64,000 bases of DNA from Balanoglossus misakiensis. Taxonomy: Eukaryota > Hemichordata. Below are positions 1 through 14,200 of this stretch, piece by piece (the first letter of the stretch is position 1; the number at the start of each line of letters is the position of its first letter). The DNA lies in the NCBI GenBank assembly GCA_040954595.2, contig CM082596.2:4092001-4156000 (forward strand), written 5' to 3'. Made by a program: the position numbers and the translations under genes. The notes under the pieces were generated by a model. It was not told where the DNA came from. It did no database searches and saw nothing but the letters and a program-made list of their open reading frames with translations.

Positions 1-2156
1 TCTGACAAAATGAAAGCCAGCAGCTTCAAGAGACTAAAAACAAAATTATGTCACATTTCATAGAAATTGACCATTTCTACATAAATACACAACGGCAAGA
101 AAGCCACATATTTTTTTTAAGATACACATATATGAACATATGAAAATTGTAATTTATCCCACTTCTTCATGATTTTAAAGTTCACTGGTCTAACATCTCT
201 ACTGACACAAGTCTTGTTTCTGTAAATAAATGAAATTTCCAAGTGGGCTTTCCTGGAGTATTTGTGGTCATAATTTCCAAGATTCTTAACGATAATTGGT
301 GTTTAGTAGCAGCATAGCAAACCAAATCATTTTTCCAGGTCTTTCAAAGGGTAAATTTCAGTTTCCCCATAATACTTGCAAGTGGTTTAAAATTGTAGGA
401 GTTTTCATTAATTTTCGAGGGAGTATATAGTATAAAACCCATGAGAAGCAACTAACTACACAAAACAGTCCATTTTAGTGTAAATGTGTATTCAGCAGAT
501 AGTAGTGAATTATACGTTTTAGAAACACTGGCTTTCTATACTCTGATAACAAAACCTAATCAATCATAAGCTCTTAGAAATTAATTAAAACTTTTACATT
601 TCATTTGAATATTTTTTACATGATAGTACTCAGTTCATAATAGCATATTATATACAAGCAAGTCTATATCCTTTCTTGGTGTCGTAAAACATTATAGTGC
701 ACGATTTCAAATCAGACATCAAATAAACCACTCAGAAGTAGGTACGTGGTGAAAACAAAAGATCTTACATACACACTATGTGAGGGCAGCACTTTACAAT
801 AATTTATCCAAAACGTGTAGACATTTCAACTGTATTTACACAACATCTTAAATTACTTAAATAACTTACAGAATAATTAATCAATGTTAACATCTTTGAG
901 AAATATAAGGTTCTTTTTCAAAAATATCTTTTGTATGCAAAAACTTGACTTTTTTTTCATATATGTAAACTTTCAGTTCACAGAAGAAAAATTCACACAA
1001 CTAACGCAGAAAATATTCTGCGAAAAACTAATTAACCTGCATTTGAACTTGAAGCTTTTTGTACAAAATTTAAACAACATGAAAGTTGTCTTGACTGAGC
1101 AATTCTTGGTAGAATAGATAAAAAGGGAGAAAAGATAGAAGTCTACACAACACCACCATATTAATAACATCTTTTATCTACCGGTCTTCATTTCCTGTCC
1201 AGAAATTTGAGGTCAATTTTTGGAATGTTGTGCGTGGAAAAGAAAGTTTTCTTTACCTGTCTCAGTCATTGCACTTTACAGGACTAACAACAATACACTA
1301 AAAAGAAATATATTTTACACAAAATTGGTTACATTCATAATTCTTGCTATAGTGTACAGCAAAACATATCTTTTGAAGTTCTCAAACTTTCATTTCTTTA
1401 AATAAATTCCATTCCTGTCAAGTGGAAGTGTGGTAAATAATACTGCATACACACCAGAGGTTCCCCTAACTGTCTGGACATTCATTCAACTCATTTCAGG
1501 CAACATAAGGAGGCATGTATGCACCCTTGAAAGTTTCAAATAGCACCATGTACGTTGTGAGACCCCCCAATCTATATGAAAAACGTTTATGCGCCTGGTG
1601 TTCTAAGATCATCAGCTTCAACATAGATTTAGTAACTATATTGCACAATAATTTCACACCACTGTATCAACACAAGAATATGTGATGTACATGTTGAATA
1701 TAACAAACATTAACAAAATAAACCCTAACAAAAACGGAACGTCACAGAGGCAGCTTTTTAAAGTGAGAAATTCATTTAAAAAGATATAAATCTCCAGAAC
1801 AAACGGCTAATTCTTCTGTGAGTTTTAGAACACTTGTAAAAAAGTAGAAACCATTTCTCGCATTAGTTTCAGCAGAAAACAAAAACTGTAAGTACAACAA
1901 CATAAATAACTGTAATCTGTCCATTTTTTTGTATCTTTAGGGGTGCTTTATGCAGATTAACACTGACTCTACGCCACTTAGTTTCACTTGAAGTAAATGT
2001 ACTGCTACATTCTGTCATCCTAACATATTCTACAGCTCATGGTTTCTATATTTCAGCGCTTGAGAACCTTGCATACAGTTGTGTAAACTTGAGATATGCA
2101 AATAAGCAAAAGTTCATGAATGTCCAGCAAGTTAGGGGGTGTGCATGTGGTTATTT
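1..2156 (-). other. Sequence downstream of the peptidase stop: probable 3' UTR, end not seen
   Basis: AT-rich with many short A and T runs and no protein-like open frame. I found no minus-strand AATAAA or ATTAAA between the stop codon and the window edge, only variant hexamers. Either the UTR runs past the edge or a weak signal is used. Confidence 0.4.
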
Positions 2157-2261
2157 TCATAGCTCGATGTTTAGGCACTGAGTCAGGTGGTTTGTGAGTA
2201 ACCTATAAAGATGTTTTCTTGTGTGGTAGCCCAACAAATCATGTGCTTTGTCCGTGTAGAA
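2157..2261 (-). CDS. Exon 19: catalytic His and C-terminus (residues 745-778, stop)
   Basis: Encodes [20 protein letters not shown] and a C-terminal helix ending CLNIEL, then TGA. His751 takes the place of DPP4 His740. HLYR resembles the DPP6/10 ending (KQHLYRSI), but the long acidic tail of vertebrate DPP6/DPP10 is missing. Confidence 0.96.
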   Translation of the reverse strand, partial: FYTDKAHDLLGYHTRKHLYRLLTNHLTQCLNIEL

Positions 2262-5200
2262 CTGCGGAGAAAAAAAGAAAAGAAAAGCACGTTACAGAAA
2301 ATCTCAACTCAGACATTTTTATTATTTTCATGACACACAAAAGTTTCATGAAAGTCATTATATATTTAAGTTCAATAACTTACCTGTGTTCTATAGTCTA
2401 CTTCATACTGTGTAAGAGCTTTAACTAAATTTGCAGTGTTTTGAAAATGTACATTATCTGAAAAGATAGAAAAGAGTCTAATATTAGCAGTAGAATTTTT
2501 GCAATACCTTGAATTTCAAGCTCAACTACTTTCAAACTATATTGAGGTATCAATAGACTTGGTGATCAGATAATACAAAAGAAGTGCAGTTTGTTGTCGT
2601 TGGTGGCGCTGTCAAAGTCATAGTTATCTGAGTTAGTGTCTTGACATCAAATAATTTAAAGAAACTCACCATCAGCTAAGCCATGAACAAGTAATAAATC
2701 TTTATCTAGGAAATTTTTAGCCTTTTCTGAAACATTTGACAACTGCAAAAAAAAGTAAGATTTATTTACAAGGTAGTAATCGACTTCGTAACACGGATCA
2801 TTTTCCCACATACTTTTCTTGTTCACTGGGCTGATAATGTAATTGCAAGTAAGCCCAGGTTTTGTCTTGCGTCTGACTGCAGTGAAGGATTGTTCAGTTT
2901 TCAACTGTGGCTCTTTGGAATAGGAATACTTCTACAGATGTACCTTACTGGATTAATAACTGTTTGGCTAACATACCACACCATATGCAAGTAACCACAA
3001 AAAAGGGAGAAACGTTGACTTACCCTATATGAATGTATATTGTCGTCATTCGATGGATATCCCATATACCTCTCTGTATAAGCAGTGTCTAGAGGAAAAA
3101 TAGACACAATATGAATTAAACATTTTTTATTTTCGTGTGGATTAGGAGAAATAAGTTGAGATGCATCAGTAGGAAATTTGATCTAATCTTCACTCATATC
3201 AAGGATCACTTCAAGTCAATAAAATTCACTCAAAGACAAACAGAATCATGATACACATACCGTAATATCTCCAGTCTGTAACAGGACTGACAGCCATCGC
3301 ACAGGAAAAGGTATCTCCAGATGCTAACGCCATTGCGGAAGCAAATCCACCGTAAGACTGATGAGACAAAACAGAAAAATGCTGTACTGTAAAGGATTGA
3401 GTTTTCATATTTTGTGTCGAATCATATTAACATGATGTCAGTGCATACATTTGTAAACACGTTTTGCGGTCAAACAATGGACAGAAACAATTTTTGTTGT
3501 TGAAAAAGATATAATACACACCAACTGTGTCATATCAACTTACCCATCCCCATATCGCTGACCTTTTATTGTCGATAAATTGTAATTTTTTGATGTGTCT
3601 GAAAGAAAATGTACATGGTGTTTTATAAATAGTGCTTAACTGGCATATAGAAAGTAATCAATAACCAGTAAAATCTACCAGCTGCGTTCAAAAAATAAAA
3701 ATAGCACATATTGGCTATAAAACAGGACACAGGGGTTTTATGTATCTTCTGAACACCATGCAGAAGTTAAGAAACTTTGCCTTACTGTGCTCCAGCGAGC
3801 TGATCTTCAATTTCCACTGAACCAAATTGTTTATAAATTTCAAACATGTATTTGTCCCCGTAGCCACCCGAACCTCGTCCATCAATGCTCGCTACAATGA
3901 CATTATACTGACTGGTCAGATATGCTGGCCATCCAAGCTCAAAGGTGTCCTTCACTTTCTGACTTCCAGGTCCACCATACCTGTCAACAAAATGGAATAA
4001 GCCAACACTCTGTGTTATAATCATTATACTGCTATATCACATCCTGATAATAAAGTCAAATTATAACATGGCCACGTCTTTATCCTTTAAATTTGTCTCA
4101 TCATGTCATAATTATAATAATTACCATTCAAGCAGTACTCTAATTACTGCTTTCCATCATGGCCACTATTGTTACTAATGTAATTGTCATGATCAGCGAT
4201 GTAGATAATAGCCAGTCACTGGTCAAAATACCTGTCTCAACTCGGCATGTGACCGTCTACGGTCTATATTATTTCTAAACCCCATAGAAAAATGCACATC
4301 AATGAGCAAATTCATCTTGCCCATCTATTAGAGAACATATACTGCATGATCATCATCATCATGATCATACTTACACATCAATCAACAGTGGATGTTTCCT
4401 TGCATTGTCCATCTTGGCCGGCACAATCAACTGAATTGAGGCGCCCGGACTGGCATACCCTTCCACCGGAATCTGTAGGAAGATTTTTTCCGGGACAGCC
4501 TTGCCCAACAACTTCTGGGCAAGTTTTGCATTGTCCTCAAACACGTATCTTACTGAAAAATCACTGGCCCTGTTCAGTGTTGACTGGGGCATGCCGGGGC
4601 CCTGACAGTTCAAGACGTAATATGTGCTGATCTTGTTGAAGATTGCATCAACGTAGCTGCAGTTTGTGGTGCTGATATTACAAGTCATACAGACTCTCTC
4701 ATAAGGTGGGGTCATGTGGACACTGAATATGGGAAGAGAAGGAGAAAGAAAAACAAATTGAAGGATAAATAATTCTCTCAAAGTGGCTAGTCCATAGAAT
4801 TATCAATGTGTAGAGCTCTTACAAAAATAACCAACATCTCATTAAAAGACAGATGAGCATTGAAGTGCCTGTGTATGTGCAGTACTGGGTGGTAGGGATG
4901 AGCGCCATCAATGGCCATAGTTTTATTTTCTTTCATTAAAAAGTGAAGACAAGATTACCACACATGACTACAAATATGACTTTTAAGAAATGTCAACCAC
5001 ACCCACAAGTACTTGATTATTTTTCCAGTGAAAACTCAGACCAAATACTCACAACCACAGATGCTTCGATCTGGGAGATGGAAATTCTCCGCTGGTGTAA
5101 TAAACTCTCTTGAGATCTTCATCTACCCCAAGGATTTCTGACACTTCCCAATGACCATCTGTGAGAAACACAACCTCTCCTTCGCCAGAACCCTGCATAA

Positions 5201-8200
5201 TGTGAAGCCATATTAAAAATGTGTTATTTATTGTATGGGAGTTATTTGAGGGGGATGTACCTATCAGCAAACTGTAGGTTTATGAAGGAATTCATTCAGA
5301 TCTGGGATCACGACTCGATACACTTCAAAAATATGTTAACATCAATGGATTCCCGCAAACGAGACTGTCCTGATTGCAATACCGCATGGCAGATTGAGCT
5401 GGAGTCATAAAACACACATCCGGCTGATGTGCCTATCATCAGCTTCGAGCTGATGATTTTCCTGTAATGAGAATGGCATGGATACGCAGGGTATTCTATC
5501 TTTCCTATGCTCATGTCAGCATGATCCATATGTTATACGCCAATTAATGCCCTAACTTAGTCGATCGTCACTCAGCAACAGATGTCTGTACTGACTGCCA
5601 TGAAATGCCTCGAAGCTAAAAAAGGGCTCATTCCTTTCCTGGTTTCCTGGATAAAACCCAATCAATGGGCGCAATTAATTCACATAATGTAACAAACGGA
5701 AATAATCCCATTCCACTCTGTTACTGAATCGGTCTGATTGGGGATTTCCTCCAGAGGGGAGGAACCCACATCCGATGCGCAGAGAGACTGATGAAGCAGG
5801 GTTCATTTGTGTCAGATGCATCAACAGCTAATGGATCAGACGGCAGTTTGGGCGTGAAATTCTTGTGACAATGGATCGAGGGCACTCGGCGAATTCATCC
5901 AAGCTGCTCTGCCTGTCATTAGCATTTTGATAGCTTGGATTGTTGCTAACATGCTGCAGTGCACAATAGTGTGTATTGAATTGCTGTATATGGACGGGTT
6001 GTTTTTTCATTTGCAGTATGATTGCAGGTTACGCAAAAATAAATAGCCAGCAATATCAGGAGGATTAGATTTGCGATATACGGTCATTTCACTTAATAAG
6101 ATCAAAGGTTGCATATCAGCATGCAATAAAGAAAAGCAGCCAACCAAAAACGTCTGGTCACCGAATTTTTACTTACCAGTGCAGAGATCATTGCTAGATG
6201 CTTGAAATCTCCCCTGCTGCCTTGTCGCCTTGGCAACTTTACAAAATAGACGCCTCCATTTACTGTGAATATTAGTGGTGTATTCTGAAAATGGATATTA
6301 AAAGGAGTGCCTCATTAAATTGCTTATATCATTTTACAATAAATAACTTGTTACACATTACTTTATAACCAACCAAGAGTACACAACTTTCACAATCACA
6401 CTGCTTACCATGATTATCCATCCATTCTCCATAGTGACCTCGTGATTTTTGACGCAAGAAGCATCGATGGCCTGACACAGCATGATGATGGAATGCGTCT
6501 GTAGACGGTTGGAGTAGGTGACCGCCACCCGATTGTTATCTGACCACGTCACAGAGGTAATATAAAAGTCCCTGCAAACAAAAAAAAAAAGACCGATTAA
6601 ATCTTCTTCTTTAAGTGCTTCCGAGAAAAGAGTAGAGCAGGCTGTAAAGATTATCTTGCAATGTGTTCTCTAAAGACACATTTTTGTCTTAGGAAAGTAT
6701 AAGATGCATTCTGAAGGAATGCAGATAACCCAGTGTCTTGACTTGCCATCTGGTTAATGCTACACAATGTGCACATTGGGGAAAATGTACAAAATCAAAG
6801 GAGCAGTAATTGTCTGTGAAACAAACGTGTGTACATTCCTACCACCATGTTTAACACTAGAACATATCATTCCGACATACTTACGTATTTTGGAATGCTG
6901 TTGGTGGCACCACCTCGACTTGAACTTCATTTCTTGTATCATATATCATCAATTTTACAACCGGATTGTTCTCGGCCCCGGCCTTTGGGTATGGGATGTA
7001 CACAATGTTATCGTAAACTGAGTAGTCGTAGTCTGTGTAAGTCGCGAGCGGGACGTCCGTGTCGTTGACTGTCAGGTAACAGAAGTAGGTGCCATCTTTT
7101 GTCCACCAGATCGCAGAGTTTGAGCTTAATATCTCCTCTGTAAGAAAGGAACCAAACCAGATTAGCACCCAAAGATTATAATGCTGATCCCTGTCTTGAA
7201 TTTTGAAGTGGGAGTGGGTACCCTATTTATCACAGCAGGTAAAAACCATTTAAAGACTTTGAAAAATCATGCCGACATCATCAGACATCAGCAATTTTCT
7301 TAGCATGGGTTCTTTGGAAAGTCATAATGCACCGAGCAATACTTTGCATGATCACAGGCCTTCTAGGTCCCTGGTCATTAAAATCTTCAGCGTATAAGGC
7401 CTCACTTCACCACTGGCAACAATTTACGACCACAGCCTGCAGGTCTTTATAACACCAATGGGAGCAATATCAACGCGTAGAAATAGAGCACAGGCTATAC
7501 AGTCGACCGTGAGGGTTCCATATTAAACGCCAAAACCTCATTTCAAACTGCTGTGGACTGCACAGTTTGATTAGCTTGCTGAAGTCTGCACCGAAGCCTT
7601 TAATCTCTGATGAAAATCAATTCTATGAGCAATATCCACAAAACAAGGTCAGCCCTGATAAGTCCTAAATCTTACCGGAAATTTAGGAAAAAGTTCGACA
7701 CTGGTTAACAGCAATATATCGCTTACTTATTTGTTACTAAATCGACCTTGTTAAAGTTGCAAATATGAATTGATTGGGCTGCAACATCTAAAGGCAAAAA
7801 CAACAAATTAAACAACAAAATGCTCCAGGAAACCAATTTATTTTATAGCAGTCAGTCTATCTCACAAGTAAGTTATACAATGGATAGTTTAGACAGCTGA
7901 TTGACTATAGAGTGTACTGTCTATGCTATGCACATTCCGTACCTTGGTTTCATTTTAATACAGAAATGTCAATACATCACTCACATCACAGTGTTCCAAG
8001 AAAGGCACATGAACTAGGGAAGAGAAAAAACCAATCTCTCCTGAAGTCGTAAGATGTGTGTGTTTTTTTTTGCAATTTGCCAATCTTCTTTGAAACACTG
8101 CTCTTGCTGACATTGCATTGATGCACCCGAGGGCAAGGGGAAATAGAAAACACACTGGGTAATTCAGAGCTGCCGCACCGATGCATAAATACGTTTTAAT

Positions 8201-11200
8201 CTTTCATGCCGTGCGCAGTATACGTTACCTCCCTGTAAGAACTGCCTGTTGCTCAGGCTCACATAAAAGATCACGAAATGGAAGTTAATCCACCAGGCTC
8301 AATGAGAAGGCTATCTCTCCCCCCAAGGCAAGACGTGCAGTCTCTTAAACAATCAGTTTATTCTTTCCATCATACGCTACGCAGGTTATCTGTTCTCTAA
8401 TGATTCACCATGTATCTTTCATGAAGCGACTGCCAGGTATTTCAAGTTATACCAATCTCAGTGTAAAAAAATCACCATTAATGTACATAAAAGTAGTCAT
8501 GTTCAACATAGGAATGTTCGTCTCTTAACTCCCTTTACTAGAGCCTCTCATTAAAGCTTTCATCAATACTCCATACATTATTGTTACAGCGACAGTATGT
8601 ATATATTTTTTTATATCAGCTGTTTCATAATCAGTCAATATATGGAAATATTATCTACATCATCTCTTGTCATTTGAGAATTCTCAACGGATCAATTTTC
8701 GCTAGACTGATGACAAATTGGCGTGGCTAAAAAATCCATATGGCAGGGCGGTAATGAAAAGGATGGGCCCGTTCGGTTTTCCACAGAAAAAAAATCCATC
8801 ATCAGTTGATTGATTGCTGTAAAATGCACTTATCTGTGGTTTAATTAAGCAGTCAAATTTGAAATGGTTGTGAGACACTTGGTCTCGATTCAAACAGGAC
8901 TGTAGTCTGCATGTCTACAGCCCTGCAGCAGCTAAGATTTGTCTTCATATTCAGACTATAGTAAATCTTAGATATTTGATACTCTGCGACTATCAACTGT
9001 CATGCCCCGCAAAAATCAGGGCAATGAAAACAATTCACCACTTAAGGTAAACAAGGTGTGAAATTTGACTTTTCATTAATTTTTTATACACGATATCAGA
9101 TTGTTATTCCAGTTACTTGAGCTCATTAAAAAAACAAAATACTGCAATGTTCTTTTTGAAGTATGTAGGTTTTTCACAAGGCTTTATTAATGGTGGGGGT
9201 CACATCTACTTCATGACAAAACGAAAGCTGGTGGAAGACATTTGTGTTAAACGTCAGTTTAGCGTCGGTGAATCACATGTCAAGGAATTCACCATATTAA
9301 AAAATCTCCCAGAAACACAGACAGGCAGTATGTTATTATCCCATGCAAATAACTGAATGTGCAATGAATGTGTTAGAAAATTGGAGTGGTTGACGTGACT
9401 GTGAAGAAGGACCTTGTCAGAAGTTCTCCAAGTGTTTCCCAATTAGTGACCCACTGAAGATGCTCCCAGACATCTTTTCAGCATTGATCATGGAAGTTCC
9501 CCCATGGGTAGCCTAAAGTCATTTTTTTATCATGATTAAATCTTCAAGGGTTGTGCTAATTGGTCCAATTTTCTCTTTTCCAGGATAATTTCCACTGAAG
9601 ACAGACTGTGCATCTCAAGAAAGTGGTACTCATCACATCCATACATGCAACATCTCAAGGTAACGCTTGGCTCCATTCTGATTTTGCAGACGACAAAAAA
9701 GGGATTTTATATGATATCGATGTTTGAGTACACGGCAAGAATAGGCAGCTAGATTGAGAGGGGTGAAGCAAAGTCTTCAAATAAGATTTTAAAAGGCTTC
9801 ATTATTCAGTCTTCCATATTGGTTACTGCGTAGGTTTCCAAATTAATGCACAACCTGAAGGGTACTTTGATTTGAATGTGGACAGGGGATGACAGGAACA
9901 TCTATCAAATCTCCTCACTACTTCCTTCCTTGAAGGTGTTATGGGGCCGCCAACATGTAGGAGCGTGCATGGATAATTGACCCTTTGGCTTCCAAAAAAT
10001 TGTTCAAAATGTCATGTGACCTGTCAGTGAAGATGTGACATCTGAACAATATTGTTGATTAGACTACTTGTAATTGTATCAATCAAGGGAATGAATTGGT
10101 GGCGTGATGCAGAAAAAAAAACTTTTATTCTGGCTGCTTTACATGGTTCAACTGCGATTTCAGGACTATCTAGAGGATTCAAACATTGTATCATTGCAAT
10201 CAGCTAAACTGGTTTCAGGTTATATCGAATTCTGCGTAAAAAAAATGGAATTACATGGTTGGCGAGGATTTCTTGATGCGATTTACCCATTAATGATATT
10301 GCATCATATCAGATTTCAGAGTTGGCTCAAAAATGCCACGTTCTTGCTAAAATAACCACGCAGATGAAGTCTGTTGACTTTGTTGCACTCATTGGTTAAC
10401 ACTGGTCACATGATACCTCTGCAACATTGATATCCAGTGAAGGCAAATGTGACTCATGCAAGAAACATAATCAGGAATAAAATCTGCTAAAATTAAATTT
10501 CTGTCAACAAATTAAATGTCAACATTCAGTATCCCATTCCAGTATGTCAACAGCATCATTAAAACCATCAGGTTTTCCTTTCCACGCACATAAAAAAAAT
10601 TTCATATATATTAGAAAATTTCATGGCAATTACTATATAATAGTGTAAAGCAAGCTGATACTACATTTACTTAATACAAGCAAGTGAAGTCTGCAATTGA
10701 ATGAATATATATCATTAAAACTGGCATTTTGGCTGACATTACATCAGTATAAAATTCTTTAGGTAATTAACCCACATGTTGCCCTGAGGCTCATAATATC
10801 AATTCTTGCACAGGTTTATTGATTATTTTTCTCTTGGGTAGTACGCCCTGCAAGATGCTTTGGCTAACCTTACCAATGAATATTAAATATATTTTCTCCG
10901 TCTTTTTATCACAACACCAAATGATTGCCCAGGGAGGCCAGAGATAAAGCACCCAATTTTACTTCGATTAACTTAAGCTTTAGATATGCGCTTTGCAAAG
11001 ATGCTCCAGGCTCAAAATAAATGAATAACATTGTTGGGAGGAGTAGACCCATCGTCAAATATGACCTTGCCAACGCGAGCTACAGAAACTTGATAATATT
11101 GCTATATTCAAGACTGTAACAATACCACTGTATACTCCCAATTGCAGTAATCAAACATGTCAAACTGCTTGCTGTAGCTTGCTTTCTTTTCAAACTTTGT

Positions 11201-14200
11201 GCTGGGTAAATGAAGCTATTTGCTGTACTGTGCATGCATCTTTCAATACTTTCATTGCATTTTTCATACACCGTCCCCACTAATCTCAGTGGAGGATAAG
11301 AAAAAAATCTTCACAAAAAGCTGTCTTCTGGTGTTGCCCTTCTTGTCTGTGTTGCTTCAAGTGAAGTTCTAATCCTGAACTGACCTTCGGCAAGAAGTGT
11401 ATTCAATTCCTTTTATTTATTTCCAAGAAACAAGGGACCCCCAGTCCATTACAGAAATTGAATTCCATGTGGGTATTGTGTGCGCTGTGAACCTGGGTCA
11501 CTTCTTTCGTCGGTGCAATATTTCAAAGAACAATACGCCGACAATCTACTACAAAGGGCATAGCACATTTCAACTTTCTGACTTATCACCATGCTAATCA
11601 GCACAAGATGACGCAGGCATAGATAAAAAATAACCCTGCTACTACAGGGGACAGAATCTGCTGGTCTGTCTTCTTGTGGAAGGCTGTGACAGTCAAGATT
11701 GAAGAGCTTTTGCTGAACAATTTCACTCAGACATACCAGGTAGACATTCCTTCTAGTCACAGAGAAACAGTCAATTTTACCAGCACTTTTCCCCCAATTT
11801 TGTATCCCTTTTTGAAACTCAGGAAGTTTCAAGTCAAGTAAACTTTGAAATTGATTGTACTTGGCAAACAATTTAATATTTCCTAAATATTTATAAGTTA
11901 CAAGTAAGACTGACCTTCATACAGCCAATCTGGGATGCCATTGTATATAAGATTAGGAACACCATCAGAGGTGACTGGCTTTGGATCTGCTCCGGCATAA
12001 TATTGGTAGAATATATTGTTTTCATACACAAACACCTGCAAGAGGGAAACAAAAGCAAATAAGTTAACGTTTGGTCGATATACTTTGATGTACGTGACTT
12101 TAACTTGTTTTGTATGAGGAACATATTGCTGCATATCAAATGTAATTTTGTTAGAGTCTTCTATCAGTGAGTCATAAAAATTGATATTCCTAGAAGGTAC
12201 ACATATGGCTTGGGTTTTGGTAATATAATATTTTGAATTCCCTCTTCAATTTACTATGTAATCAACACAAGCTGATCTCAAGCTCTCAACTTTCAAAGCA
12301 TTTCTTAAGTCTACCTGGTGCAGTACACTATCAAATGAAACTAACTGCTAGAACTGTCCATCACATTAGATGGAACAACCACACCACTTTCTGGACAGGA
12401 CTAGGTCTCAGAGACAAGCTGTGAACATGACACCACTATCAGCTAGCTTTATAAAACAAGAAATATATAGTGGAGTCAGAAAAGCCACTTGCATGTCTGG
12501 ACAGGGTGCATTAAATGCTTCTTTCAAGTGAAATTGTATCATGCTGGTCTGTTTGAGAGAGCTCCATCCCATCTTTATCTAACACCCATCTTTGCAAGAT
12601 CACCCCTTCACAATATCTTCCTGATGAACTCCACTGAGAGATGTGATGCCCTAAGGGAGGGGTTTCTAATACATACACCATTAATGCGTGACCGATGTCT
12701 TTCATTTCCTCTGAGTTTCCTCTGAACAATGAACAACTTGCACTACAAATCATGCCTACATAAATTGCATTGAGGGTGATGTCATCAAAGACAAACAGAG
12801 TAAACTAGACTTGGCTTATACTTGCTGGCTTCTTGGTTATATTCTTTTTGGAGGTTTGAATGTCTCAAGGATTTGAAAATGTGTATCACTTGTTAAATTT
12901 CTATCGTTATTATTTCTCCTACAGTTCATCAATCAATTGTACTCATCAAGTTGAAAGGGGAGGGACAGCCTGTTTACCTGGTACATACAACAGTGTTATA
13001 CATGTAAGTTTCAATTTTCAAAACTGTCTTAAATTTACTGGATACGCTGATTTATTGATAATTAAATCACAAGCATGTATTTGGAAATTTCTATTCTACC
13101 TATTGGTACACTTTTTAAAGGTGTGTATCACATGCAAATGAAATTTGGCAATTACCAGTCCGCATCAAGATCATATTACTTTTACATGCGTTAAATGATA
13201 CTATACTTCTCGCGAAGGAGTGGAGAACTTCCCCTGTTTCAACTTATGATATTATTAAGGAGCTAAACTGCATCACACTGGAAGGAAGCAGGAAATGCCA
13301 GATGTATAATGATGCCAGAACTACCAGGGGCTCAAATTTCTGATTGACAATTAATTTCCATTTCTTCGGTAGGATACACCCTGAAGACACAGTAAATAAC
13401 ATCATCAACTGCAGGTGGAGGCTGAACACAGAGAAACACTTTTAGTCTGCAGATGTTAACACAGCTGGACGGCGGACCGAAGTTGCCTGATTATCAATTA
13501 CACGGCTATCAACTGCAGCAGAGGGTTGATTTGAATACCATGGAAAGGTCAGCCCACTTGTGTTGGCAGAGACAGAAGTAAGATTTCTTGAATATTAATT
13601 CACCAATGTAAAGATAACCGATTATCTTGAAACGTGGGAGTGAATGCCATCAATGAAACGCATATCATTACGCACATCAACTCATTTGTGGTTTAAGTGC
13701 ATGCACATGCTGCAGTTATTTGGAATTATTATTGGAATCATTACGTCATTGGCTTCATTTCATGACTGTAATCTTACCAGCTGATCTTCAGGTGACCACC
13801 CAGCATATTGGAGATATGTTGGTTCCTCAGCTCCATTTCCAGGTGGATTTAAATAACTTATCTCGCTGATAAATTGAAACAAAAAAGACAATGTTAGAGC
13901 AGTGAAGATAAAAAAGCACTTGGAGATTAATATAGAGCCATTTGTTACTTTTCTGTACAATTCAGTGACATCATCTGGTTGATGAGTTCCCTGAATTGTA
14001 AACAAAATTTGCTATGAGATCATTGCTAGAGAATATAATTGAACATTTTCCATTGAACTGAGTGAGCAACATTGCTCCAAATGAGTTTGGTCAAAAGTTA
14101 CTGCTTTGAGCTTTTCATTTACTTTGAGAATACTGTTTGCTCAGTGAAAGCACAACTGGAGACTTCACGGAGTAAACTTGAAACGTATAGTTGGAAGCAA

